Below are positions 14,480 to 21,518 of a stretch of 57,827 nucleotides of DNA, in pieces. Position 1 is the first letter of the stretch, and the number at the start of each line of letters is the position of its first letter. Origin of the DNA: a virus. Location of the stretch: positions 1-57,827 of the IMG/VR virus record IMGVR_UViG_3300025536_000018, one strand, 5' to 3'. Below the pieces are notes generated by a model. It did not search any database. It was not told the origin of the DNA and worked only from the letters and a program-made list of their open reading frames with translations. The position numbers were made by a program, and so were the translations under genes.

Positions 14480-15676
14480 ATGGAAAAGCTGACTCTGCCG
14501 AAGGCCAAGTTCGCCCACGAACTCACGGCCGCCCCCGTCGATCCGACCATGAAGGCCGCCGAAGCGACCAGCGCCAAGCTGTATCGCGTCCCGGTCTCCA
14601 AGATCAAGGTCATCCCCGGCTTCAACGTCCGCGTGCAGTCGCCCGACTACATCGCCCACCGTGACGCCATCCGCGCCAGCATCGCCAGCAACGGCTATGA
14701 CTCGACCAAGCCGCTCGCCGGTTACGTCGCGAAGGAAGGCGATGAGAACGTCATCTATGTCACGGACGGCCACACCCGACTGGACGCGGTGAACGAACAC
14801 AACGCCGATCCCGACACGGCCGAGAAGGATGAGATCAACACCTTGCCGGTGATGGTCCAGCCGAAGGAAGTGTCGCTCACCGACCTGACCGTCATGCTGC
14901 ACACCGCGAACAACGGTCGGCCGCTGACGCCGTTCGAGCTTGGCGTCGTCGTGAAGCGGCTCCTGGCCGAAGAAGGCGCGAAGAAGAGCGAGATCGCACA
15001 GCGGCTCGGCGTCACGTCGCGCTACCTGGACGATGTGCTCCTGCTTGCGAACGCTGATTCCAAGGTCAAGCAGCACGTCGCCAGCGGCGCGGTCTCCAGC
15101 ACCATGGCGATCCAGCTTATCCGCAAGGACGCCGACAGCGCCGCCGAGAAGATCGAAGCGGCCGTGAAGGCGACCGCTGGCACCGGCAAGAAGGCGACCA
15201 AGAAGCACGCCGGTCCCCGGATGCAGAAGATCAAGGTCGCCGTGCCGTTCACCGAAGACCAGGACATGAAGGAGATCGTGAAGGCCGCTGCCGCCGCGAT
15301 CCGCGAAGCCGTCCCGGCCGTCGAAGGCGAGGAAGACGCGAAGCTGGCTGGCGTCAGCGGCACCGTCAACCTGGTGATCGAAGTGCCCGCACCGGAGAAG
15401 CCGAAGCCCGCGAAGAAGGCTCCGGCGAAGAAGGCCGCCGCCAAGCCCGCCAAGGCCGCCAAGGCGACCGACGCGGAGCCGGAGGCGAAGCCCGCCAAGA
15501 AGGCCGCGACGAAGAAGGCCGCTGCCGCCAAGCCCGCGAAGAAGGGCAAGGCCGCCAAGGCTGACATCGGCGTCGAAGGCGCGGAAGCGGTCGGCGAGGA
15601 CGATGAAGTCGCGATCCTGCCGCCGAAGGTCGTGTCGGACGCGGATGTCCCCGACGACGAAGAAGTGGACATCTAA
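14480..15676 (+). CDS. Orphan ParB/KorB-like DNA-binding protein
   Basis: 398 residues. An N-terminal ParB/Spo0J-type domain (about residues 30-140) includes the typical VTDGHTRLDAV box near 94-104. A helix-turn-helix follows at about 166-187 (KKSEIAQRLGVTSRYLDDVL), the DNA-binding part of ParB and KorB. The C-terminal 130 residues are Lys/Ala/Pro-rich repeats (KKAPAKKAAA type), then an acidic tail ending DDEEVDI. No ParA gene was found. ParB proteins bind short inverted repeats and spread; KorB of RK2 binds scattered 13-bp palindromes and represses transcription. It is the leading candidate to bind the 39 palindromes here; one lies upstream of its own promoter. Confidence 0.85.
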   Translation: MEKLTLPKAKFAHELTAAPVDPTMKAAEATSAKLYRVPVSKIKVIPGFNVRVQSPDYIAHRDAIRASIASNGYDSTKPLAGYVAKEGDENVIYVTDGHTRLDAVNEHNADPDTAEKDEINTLPVMVQPKEVSLTDLTVMLHTANNGRPLTPFELGVVVKRLLAEEGAKKSEIAQRLGVTSRYLDDVLLLANADSKVKQHVASGAVSSTMAIQLIRKDADSAAEKIEAAVKATAGTGKKATKKHAGPRMQKIKVAVPFTEDQDMKEIVKAAAAAIREAVPAVEGEEDAKLAGVSGTVNLVIEVPAPEKPKPAKKAPAKKAAAKPAKAAKATDAEPEAKPAKKAATKKAAAAKPAKKGKAAKADIGVEGAEAVGEDDEVAILPPKVVSDADVPDDEEVDI

Positions 15677-15683
15677 TCGAGAC

Positions 15684-15791
15684 GGGGCCAGGAGCGGGGC
15701 GGCACAGATGCTAGTGTCGCCTGAAGGGGAAACTTCGCTACCTGGCCCCACCCCTCCGATGAGCGCTGTGCCGATACAGCTTTCATCGGAG
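15684..15791 (+). ncRNA. Candidate structured RNA element downstream of the parB-like gene
   Basis: Non-coding gap 15677-15895. P1: GGGGCCAGG (15684-15692) pairs with CCTGGCCCC (15741-15749). Inside it, P2 GGCGGCAC (15698-15705)/GTGTCGCC (15714-15721) and P3 GAAG/CTTC (15723-15726/15733-15736). P4: CTCCGATGA (15754-15762)/TCATCGGAG (15783-15791) with inner CTGT/ACAG. CGGCACAG (15700-15707) is also perfectly complementary to CTGTGCCG (15766-15773), allowing a pseudoknot or alternative fold between P2 and the P4 loop. No T-run follows, so it is not a simple terminator. Could be a leader switch for the gene at 15896 or a small RNA. Confidence 0.55.
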
Positions 15792-15882
15792 TGGTGGGAA
15801 TTGGCCTCGCCCCCTAAAGTCCGACCACAACCGGAAATGGCCCTGGAGCCGATGAGGACAGGTTGCGCCGCTCCAACTCATA

Positions 15883-15895
15883 GGAAGTAACTTCG
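15883..15895. repeat. 13-bp palindrome site 13 (GGAAGTAACTTCG), on a ribosome binding site
   Basis: Core intact. The site ends directly before the ATG at 15896 and its GGAAG half is the only Shine-Dalgarno-like sequence there, so binding at DNA level or the RNA hairpin itself could control the gene. Confidence 0.9.
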
Positions 15896-16159
15896 ATGGG
15901 CAAACGGTATGGAAGCAAGGCCGCATACGAAGCGTCCCGCGCCGACATCCGCGCCCACCGCGACAAGTGGGAAAGGTGGTATCAGATGACCGACGAAGAA
16001 CGCACCAAGCAGCGCAACAAGGAGCGCCTGGAAGGCGACGAAGCGATGATGACCTTCACGATGCTCATGGCCTCCAGCATGGCGGGCGGAGCCGACGCCA
16101 AGAAGGCCGCCGCAAACGCCGAACTGGCCATCGCCGAACTGAAGCGCCGGTTCACCTGA
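15896..16159 (+). CDS. Small hypothetical protein, helical
   Basis: 87 residues, strongly charged and helical (EERTKQRNKERLEGDEAMM), Ala-rich C-terminus. Its ribosome binding site is part of palindrome site 13, and a structured RNA element lies about 100 bp upstream, so regulation is probably unusual. Not recognised. Confidence 0.78.
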   Translation: MGKRYGSKAAYEASRADIRAHRDKWERWYQMTDEERTKQRNKERLEGDEAMMTFTMLMASSMAGGADAKKAAANAELAIAELKRRFT

Positions 16160-16161
16160 CC

Positions 16162-16371
16162 GTGGCCGGGTGTAGGCACATGCGGCAAGGCGATGAAGTC
16201 TTCTGCCCGACTTGCACCCGGCGCTGGCCAGTGGTAGAAGAGCCTCCCCCTTGCGAGAGGAAAGATGATGGACAGAATCCCGCCCACGAAGATCGACCGG
16301 AACCGGGCCGTCGAAGAGGCCGCCAAGCTCCGCGATATAGCGGATCGCGCAAAGGCCGCTCGCCCCGTTGA
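16162..16371 (+). CDS. Possible small zinc-finger protein
   Basis: 69 residues from a GTG at 16162, 2 bp after the upstream stop. The first 40 residues look real (CPTC followed by a later Cys, with RRW between), like a short zinc ribbon. The last third is Arg/Pro-rich and overlaps the better-supported gene at 16265 by 107 bp, so the call or its C-terminus may be wrong. Confidence 0.45.
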   Translation: MAGCRHMRQGDEVFCPTCTRRWPVVEEPPPCERKDDGQNPAHEDRPEPGRRRGRQAPRYSGSRKGRSPR

Positions 16372-16423
16372 TACCGGCCGGGATATCCTCCGCGCTCCAG
16401 GGGCGCTCCGGGACATCCTCTGA
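16265..16423 (+). CDS. Small hypothetical protein, end of early operon
   Basis: 52 residues from ATG at 16265 (second ATG at 16268) with GAGAGGAAAG upstream. Begins MMDRIPPTKIDRN, helical, repeats the phrase RDIL near its end. Stops 8 bp before the terminator stem. Not recognised. Confidence 0.65.
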   Translation: MMDRIPPTKIDRNRAVEEAAKLRDIADRAKAARPVDTGRDILRAPGALRDIL

Positions 16424-16431
16424 CAAACGAA

Positions 16432-16473
16432 AAGCCGCCGATCCTTTGCGAGGGGATCGGCGGCTTCGTTTTT
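16432..16473. terminator. Bidirectional rho-independent terminator
   Basis: Stem AAGCCGCCGATCC (16432-16444)/GGATCGGCGGCTT (16454-16466) with a 9-nt loop, followed on the plus strand by CGTTTTT; the minus strand reads CTTTTCGTTT. It separates the convergent rightward early operon and leftward lysis/late genes. Confidence 0.92.
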
Positions 16474-16532
16474 CCCCGGAGGACCAGTTCCAAGGGACAA
16501 CCTACCAGGAGGCAGGGATCAATTTACCCGAT

Positions 16533-16814
16533 CTAGTCGGGACAGTCCAGCCCCTTCATTCCCGTCTCATCGAAGAAGCGGCAGAGCCGCACACCGGCCG
16601 AGCGGAGTCGGTCGCCCCAACTCTCGACGCTCGCGTTGTAGCTGGCTTCGGCCACGGGATCGGTCGCGATCTCGTCAGTCGGGATCGGCTTGGCTTCCGT
16701 CACCGCCTGAAGGTCCGCAAGAGGGGGGTATCCGCCCGTAGCGGCGCAACCGCTCACAAGCGAGAGCATGAGCGGCAGGGCTAAGGCTCCCGCCAGGCGC
16801 GTTCTGTATGACAT
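16533..16814 (-). CDS. Rz1-like outer-membrane spanin lipoprotein
   Basis: 93 residues from ATG at 16814. A signal peptide (LAGALALPLMLSLVSGC) ends in a lipobox with Cys23, so the mature protein would be a lipoprotein in the outer membrane. It starts inside the Rz-like gene in another frame, the classical nested spanin layout, and pairs with it to fuse inner and outer membranes at lysis. Pro-rich region after the Cys as in many Rz1 proteins. Last gene before the terminator at 16432. Confidence 0.82.
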   Translation of the reverse strand: MSYRTRLAGALALPLMLSLVSGCAATGGYPPLADLQAVTEAKPIPTDEIATDPVAEASYNASVESWGDRLRSAGVRLCRFFDETGMKGLDCPD

Positions 16815-17082
16815 CCTGAAGTTCCTTCTCACTCTTGGCGTTTTCGATGGTGTCCACGGCCCGCTGGTCGGCCGCGTCTTCACGGGCACCGCTGGCAGCG
16901 GCCTCGCGCTGGACTTCGTGGTCTTCGATCACGGAGTTGTCGTAGGCGCACTTGCCCACGCCGAGCGCGATGACCAGGGCGACGGCGAGCACGCCGATCC
17001 CGATGGCCTTGGCGACCTTGTAGGACAGCTTCTTCCCGAACAGTCCAGGGATGAAAGCGCCGATGGTTGCGATGATACTCAT
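16675..17082 (-). CDS. Rz-like inner-membrane spanin
   Basis: 135 residues from ATG at 17082 (AAGGAG upstream). N-terminal membrane segment at about residues 26-44 (AIGIGVLAVALVIALGVG) and a charged, helical periplasmic part (DNSVIEDHEVQREAAASG...). Position after the endolysin and nested Rz1-like gene identify it as the i-spanin, though sequence similarity is not what identifies it. Confidence 0.78.
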   Translation of the reverse strand: MSIIATIGAFIPGLFGKKLSYKVAKAIGIGVLAVALVIALGVGKCAYDNSVIEDHEVQREAAASGAREDAADQRAVDTIENAKSEKELQDVIQNAPGGSLSPAAHALACERLRRYGRIPPSCGPSGGDGSQADPD

Positions 17083-17092
17083 GTCGATCTCC

Positions 17093-17905
17093 TTACGGCC
17101 GTTGCCGGTATCCAGCCTGTTGCAGGCCGGTCTGGAAGTCGATGGCATAGCCACCGATCAACTGTGCCTTGTCTCGGCCGTTGATGATGTCGCGGCTCGC
17201 GATGAACTGTTCCAGGGTGCCCGCTCCACGCACAGGAAGATCGTCGTCCAGGTCGCGGGTGGTGAACCATCCCTCGCGCATCCCATAGACCATCACAGCG
17301 GCGGCCACGTCAGCCTTCAGGAGATCGTCAGGGTTGGCCACCAGGTCCACGTTCCAGCCGCGCTCGCGTAGCTTCTCCGTGGCCTTCTCGTAGTTCGTCC
17401 TGCCCGTCAGTTGCGGATAGCCGCGACCGGCGAACTTGGCCCCGTCGCCAGGCGTCAGGTTGCCGAGTTCGCGGGCCTTGGCTGGTCGACTCCCCCGGAT
17501 GTCATACATGCGGGTGTAGTAGGCGGTGCCGCCATACTCCTTGACCGGCAGCATCGTATGCGCGGTTTCGTGGTAGGCCGTGGCCAGGGCATAGGCGATC
17601 CAGGAGACGCCCCACCCCTCGCGAGCGCACGCCTGGATGATCGTGTCGCATCCGGCGAACTCATCGGCCGAGATCACCGGGCCGAGCATCTTGTTGCCGC
17701 GTAGGAAGTCGTAGAACGCCCCGTAGTCCTCGAAGAAGGACGCGCTGCCATCGTTGAGCGGCTTAGGGGCTGGCGACGGCGCGGGAGCCGGGACGGACGG
17801 CGGGGCGGAATCGATTCCCTCCGGCACCATCTCGGCGAGCAAACGAAGCTCGGCCGCACGCGCCTCCAGTTCGGCCGCGATATCGAGTAGCTGTTGATCG
17901 CTCAT
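17093..17905 (-). CDS. Endolysin, GH19 (chitinase/lysozyme-like) muramidase
   Basis: 270 residues. N-terminal helix, a Pro/Ala linker at about 36-50, then a GH19-type catalytic domain with the general-acid region LATAYHETAH (about 107-116) and the later AGRGYPQLTGRTNY segment typical of the family. It cleaves peptidoglycan glycan strands. No signal peptide is seen, so release would depend on a holin. ATGA overlap with the upstream membrane protein and spanins downstream make a compact lysis cassette. Confidence 0.88.
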   Translation of the reverse strand: MSDQQLLDIAAELEARAAELRLLAEMVPEGIDSAPPSVPAPAPSPAPKPLNDGSASFFEDYGAFYDFLRGNKMLGPVISADEFAGCDTIIQACAREGWGVSWIAYALATAYHETAHTMLPVKEYGGTAYYTRMYDIRGSRPAKARELGNLTPGDGAKFAGRGYPQLTGRTNYEKATEKLRERGWNVDLVANPDDLLKADVAAAVMVYGMREGWFTTRDLDDDLPVRGAGTLEQFIASRDIINGRDKAQLIGGYAIDFQTGLQQAGYRQRP

Positions 17906-18393
17906 GACCGTCGACTCCTTGGTGCTGCATCTTGCTCCGGCTCCGGCCGCTCTCGGCGTGATTCCGGCCGGTCCTGGTGGCTCGGCTCTGGACCCGCCAC
18001 AGGCGGCACAGGAGGCGCTGGAGGCCGTCCTACGGTCCTGGCGGTGTCGGTGCTGCCGTCAGCCTCAACGCGCTGTCTCCCGGCCATCTGGACGCCGGAG
18101 CGGAGCAAGGCCGCGACCTTCAGCATCTTGACGATTTGCTCGGCGGACGGGGCCACCATGTAATAGGTCGCCATCAACCCGGAAAAGCCGATGATCCACT
18201 TGCAGAGCGACAGGAGCGCGGGCACGCCGAGATGCGGCGCGGAGAGCGCGACGGCCGCCAGCCGGTCGATAGCCCCCCACAGCATGAAGAGCACGGCCGC
18301 CGTGGTCGTGAATACGAAAACCCGCCGCCAGAGCCAGGAGGCTTCGGGCAGCGGGTCTTGTAGGTCCGTGGTCGGGCTGGTGCCGTCGCTCAT
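17902..18393 (-). CDS. Holin-like membrane protein
   Basis: 163 residues with two clear hydrophobic segments (about 24-50 and 60-82) and a long polar Pro/Arg/Glu-rich C-terminal tail. Starts with an ATGA overlap and its stop overlaps the endolysin start. Two-segment topology beside an endolysin suggests a class II-like holin; the long tail is unusual. Confidence 0.6.
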   Translation of the reverse strand: MSDGTSPTTDLQDPLPEASWLWRRVFVFTTTAAVLFMLWGAIDRLAAVALSAPHLGVPALLSLCKWIIGFSGLMATYYMVAPSAEQIVKMLKVAALLRSGVQMAGRQRVEADGSTDTARTVGRPPAPPVPPVAGPEPSHQDRPESRRERPEPEQDAAPRSRRS

Positions 18394-18686
18394 CTCATCG
18401 TGTCCCTCAACTGCAATACGGCGAAGCGTAGCTCGGCCATCTCCCGTTGGTGATCTCGAAGCGCCTCCGCGACATCCCGGTTACTTTCCGACCACATCAA
18501 CAGAGTGGTGCTGTCCAGGATCGCGCCACCTATGACTTTCGCGGCGCTCTTGTCGTCGTTCTCGACGCTCTTGATCTTTTTAACCGCCGACCAGATTGCC
18601 GCTATCACTGTGCCCACCGCTGCGAGAAAGACTCCGGCGTTCGTGATGATGGAAATGAAGTCAGGCGACGAAACTATGCTGGACAC
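18390..18686 (-). CDS. Holin or antiholin-like small membrane protein
   Basis: 98 residues; one hydrophobic segment near 12-34 (SIITNAGVFLAAVGTVIAAIW), then a charged helix. Starts inside the end of the upstream membrane-protein gene (26-bp overlap). Could be a type III-like holin or the partner of the 163-residue protein. Confidence 0.6.
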   Translation of the reverse strand: MSSIVSSPDFISIITNAGVFLAAVGTVIAAIWSAVKKIKSVENDDKSAAKVIGGAILDSTTLLMWSESNRDVAEALRDHQREMAELRFAVLQLRDTMR

Positions 18687-19152
18687 GGCGCGGCCTCTTG
18701 CTCTTCATATCGAGCCGCACCTTTTCCGCAAAAACCATGTCAGTAGATGCTCTGTAGGCCGACACGATATCCATCATGACTAGCCCTGCATAAACAACTA
18801 TTCCTGTATTTGCCACCCCACTATTGAAGAGTCCGATGCAAACTTGCGTCCAGATGAACGCGGACAGGAAGCTCATGAGCAAACGGATGATCGGCGTCCG
18901 CGTATAGGCCCCGTTTATGAAGAGGGCGCACGCACGGACCATGCCGACGAAGATGGCGGTAAGTCCCCACAGCGCGGCCGGGTCATAGCCGCGTGCCATC
19001 TCTTTCATGCCGGAGAATACCTGGCGAGTCGCGTCGTCAGCGAACAGTCCCGGATGGAGGACGACATAGACACCCCACCAAACGAGCATGAAGGACATCC
19101 ACCATTCGGGGAGCCTTGCTGGAAAATGTTGCTTCAACGAAACTATTAGCAT
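18661..19152 (-). CDS. Multi-pass membrane protein of the lysis cassette
   Basis: 163 residues from ATG at 19152 (GAGG upstream). About four hydrophobic segments (MSFMLVWWGVYVVLHPG, LWGLTAIFVGMV, LLMSFLSAFIWTQV, GIVVYAGLVMMDIV). First gene behind the leftward promoter at 19218-19246. Role unknown; may be a holin component or host-membrane modifier. Confidence 0.7.
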   Translation of the reverse strand: MLIVSLKQHFPARLPEWWMSFMLVWWGVYVVLHPGLFADDATRQVFSGMKEMARGYDPAALWGLTAIFVGMVRACALFINGAYTRTPIIRLLMSFLSAFIWTQVCIGLFNSGVANTGIVVYAGLVMMDIVSAYRASTDMVFAEKVRLDMKSKRPRRVQHSFVA

Positions 19153-19217
19153 GTCAACGCCTCGCACGTTCGACCCCCGCTTGTGAAGAATAGTTGGTGC
19201 CTGTTCTGGTTCCCACC

Positions 19218-19246
19218 GTATTAACCTTTTTGCGACTCGATAGCAA
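19218..19246 (-). promoter_or_regulatory. Putative leftward promoter of the lysis cassette
   Basis: Minus strand -35 TTGCTA (19241-19246), 17-bp spacer, -10 TAATAC (19218-19223). Two palindrome sites lie directly upstream, the first 6 bp from the -35, the second 40 bp further. Confidence 0.7.
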
Positions 19247-19252
19247 CCCCAT

Positions 19253-19265
19253 GGAAGTTACTTCG
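19253..19265. repeat. 13-bp palindrome site 14 (GGAAGTTACTTCG)
   Basis: Core intact, non-coding, 6 bp upstream of the -35 of the lysis promoter. Confidence 0.9.
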
Positions 19266-19292
19266 GTTTTTCGTGAACATACGGTGAACACT

Positions 19293-19305
19293 AGAAGTTA
19301 CTTCC
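19293..19305. repeat. 13-bp palindrome site 15 (AGAAGTTACTTCC)
   Basis: Core intact, non-coding, 40 bp centre-to-centre from site 14, close to four helical turns. Confidence 0.88.
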
Positions 19306-19308
19306 GAA

Positions 19309-20745
19309 TCACGAACGCGGGAACGCCGAAGTGGGAGGAACGAAAGACTCAGTATAGACCGGCTCACCTTTAGTGATACGAACTTCATCAATCCAGCCGA
19401 TAAAGTCGCGAGCCGTGCTGAAACCGTCTCGGCCGATCCGCAATACTTGCGTGTTGTTAGAAGGAGCGGCCCTTTGCGCGCCGACACGCCTCATAATCCC
19501 GTTAACGAATAGTCGGTAGAACGCACCTTCACGCGAAACAGCGATGTGGTGCCACTGGCCTGTGGCGAGGACTTGGCTATCGTCAAGGGCGACGACATCA
19601 TTACCCGCCGCAAGAGCCAAGAAACTCGCTTTACCGTCATTCAAGTCTAGGCTGTATTCCTGCCCACTTGTCGATGGTCTCTTATTGACGATAGCCACCC
19701 GTCCCGCTTTGATGGAGGGAAGGTAAATCCAGGCTTCCACACAAAAGTCGTCCGTGCTTCCAGTGCCTATAGGCATCTTCAGTTCGGCCGCATCCGGGGT
19801 GGTCAAGAAGTCACCCGTTCCGTCCAGGAGCAAAGATGTAGCCCCGAACTTAGCTTGCGCGGCGTCGAGTTGCGCGTTGCCGTTGAACGTCATCGGGTGG
19901 GCGTAAGTGCTTTCGTCCGTGGTCGCGACATCGCCATCCGAACCGTTCATACCGAGCAAAAGAACGACATTCGAGAAGGTCGGGTTTGGCGCGGACGGGA
20001 GGGTCAGAGAACGCGCGGTTGGGAACGGGAGAGTGGGCGGGGTGAAACCGGCCAAGTTATAGCGCGGAACGCCCATCGTTATCCGAAGCCAGTTCAAATT
20101 GCCATACCAGTAGCGACTGGCCTGGTCGTTTTCGGACTGTCCGATATACAGGAGCGTGCCGTCCGCGCCCATGGTGGAGCTTTGCGTATTGGAGCCTTTG
20201 AGCACGCCGTCCACGAAGCCGTAGTAAGTGGTTCCAACGCGGATCACGCAAACATGGTGGACGGTGTTGTTAGACATACCGGCCGCGACACTAAGCCGCG
20301 TTGTGCCTGTGGTCCCGCTGAAAGTTGAGAAGTTGATGACGTTGTTGACTATAGCCATGATGTAGTTGTTGCTGTTACGACGCCGACCGAATATCTGGTT
20401 GTTCTGGCTGATATCGGTGCAGTAAACGTAGGCTTCCATACAGAAGTCCGGACCTGTGGCTCCGGTCAAAGTCAAGCCATCGTCCCAACTGGCATTTAGG
20501 TAGTTCGCATCGGCACCAAAGAGGATGCTTGGGTTGTCTCCCACGGTGATCCCGGTGTCAACTTGTGCCGCGCCTACCGCATTTACAGTTCGGGCGTATT
20601 GCGAACGATCCGTGAAAACAGTGGAGGCGTCGGCCCCCTCGCCGTGCAGCAAGAACACTACGTTGTCCCAATAGGGATCGGTAGCGGGCGGCGTGTAAGG
20701 AACAGCTTCTCCCCGGCCGAGAGAGGGTGCAGCGAAAGGAATCAC
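19309..20745 (-). CDS. Tail protein with two LamG/concanavalin-like domains
   Basis: 478 residues with two repeats of a LamG-like jelly roll (about 25-235 and 255-475). Each has the FCMEAYVY / FCVEAWIYLP strand and ends in a WLRITMGVPRY / DEVRITKGEPVY motif. Such domains bind sugars and suggest a receptor-binding tail fibre or tip. GTG start at 20745 overlaps the upstream stop (GTGA). Last structural gene before the lysis promoter; base use is slightly richer in A/T than its neighbours, as expected of a fast-changing adhesin. Confidence 0.8.
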   Translation of the reverse strand: MIPFAAPSLGRGEAVPYTPPATDPYWDNVVFLLHGEGADASTVFTDRSQYARTVNAVGAAQVDTGITVGDNPSILFGADANYLNASWDDGLTLTGATGPDFCMEAYVYCTDISQNNQIFGRRRNSNNYIMAIVNNVINFSTFSGTTGTTRLSVAAGMSNNTVHHVCVIRVGTTYYGFVDGVLKGSNTQSSTMGADGTLLYIGQSENDQASRYWYGNLNWLRITMGVPRYNLAGFTPPTLPFPTARSLTLPSAPNPTFSNVVLLLGMNGSDGDVATTDESTYAHPMTFNGNAQLDAAQAKFGATSLLLDGTGDFLTTPDAAELKMPIGTGSTDDFCVEAWIYLPSIKAGRVAIVNKRPSTSGQEYSLDLNDGKASFLALAAGNDVVALDDSQVLATGQWHHIAVSREGAFYRLFVNGIMRRVGAQRAAPSNNTQVLRIGRDGFSTARDFIGWIDEVRITKGEPVYTESFVPPTSAFPRS

Positions 20746-21494
20746 GATTTGAAGTCCTTGCTAAGCGTTGCCATGATGGTGCCGTCGCTCCGGACATAAT
20801 AGGAGATCACGTCCACGGCGCTGGCGGTAGTCGAGAGCACGCCACCGGCCGCCACGCCTCCAGGGAACTTCCAGTTCGATCCGAAAGCCAGCGTGCGCGA
20901 TCCCGTGCCATCTTGGGTTACGATGATGATGCCCGACTGGCCCGTTTTCATGTTCGTCGGATTCGCCAAGGTGCGGTTGCCGCCGAGCGTAACCTTGAAG
21001 TTGAAGCCGGTGTTTCCGTCGATATTGATCGTCGCGCCATCCGTCAGTGTTTGAGTAACGGCGGCGTCGAAAATCTTCTTCGGAGTGACGGTTGCCAAGG
21101 ACGTGGTGCCGGTCCACATCTGGCTATCACTGGCCTCCGATCCAGGCACCGCGCCGGTCGTCATGAAGCGGTCAGCCCATACCGTGCCATCGAAGAAGTT
21201 GTAACGGTCGGTCGCCTTGTTCCAGAGCGTCCAGCCCTCGAACGGCGTGATGTATATCCACGCGCCTGCATCCCGCACCGCAACCTTGTTGGCCTGTGTG
21301 GGGTGCGTCTCATCGAAGATATGCACGTCGCCGTCAGTCGGTGCCCCTGGCGTGGCGGCGACCTTGCTAATGACGTTAGCCTGGACAAGGATGGAGAGCT
21401 TCAGCAAGTTCAAGCTCATCTCATCGTCCCACCCGTCCTCTCCGAGATCGAAGAAGGCTTTCAGGGCCAGGTTGGGAAGGTCGCGTGATGCCAT
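20742..21494 (-). CDS. DUF2793-type tail protein
   Basis: 250 residues. Begins with the ASRDLPNLALKAFFDLG pattern and continues with a PGAPTDGDVHIF, GAWIYITPFEGW region typical of DUF2793 phage tail proteins; the C-terminal half is Gly/Thr-rich beta structure. Probably a fibre or baseplate attachment protein joined functionally to the LamG protein. Its ribosome binding site overlaps palindrome site 16. Confidence 0.8.
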   Translation of the reverse strand: MASRDLPNLALKAFFDLGEDGWDDEMSLNLLKLSILVQANVISKVAATPGAPTDGDVHIFDETHPTQANKVAVRDAGAWIYITPFEGWTLWNKATDRYNFFDGTVWADRFMTTGAVPGSEASDSQMWTGTTSLATVTPKKIFDAAVTQTLTDGATINIDGNTGFNFKVTLGGNRTLANPTNMKTGQSGIIIVTQDGTGSRTLAFGSNWKFPGGVAAGGVLSTTASAVDVISYYVRSDGTIMATLSKDFKS

Positions 21495-21504
21495 GTCAAT
21501 TCTC

Positions 21505-21517
21505 CGAAGTTACTTCC
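21505..21517. repeat. 13-bp palindrome site 16 (CGAAGTTACTTCC), on a ribosome binding site
   Basis: Core intact. On the minus strand its last bases run into CGGAG, the Shine-Dalgarno of the gene starting at 21494. Confidence 0.88.
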
Positions 21518-21518
21518 G

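Noticed and set aside
14420-15751. 443-residue open frame antisense to the parB-like gene
   Set aside because: Gly/Leu/Arg-rich low-complexity product, mirror of the Lys/Ala repeats on the coding strand.
16820-16835. GAAGTTCCTTCTC as a palindrome copy near the spanin start
   Set aside because: Core GAAGTNACTTC is broken by several changes; likely chance.
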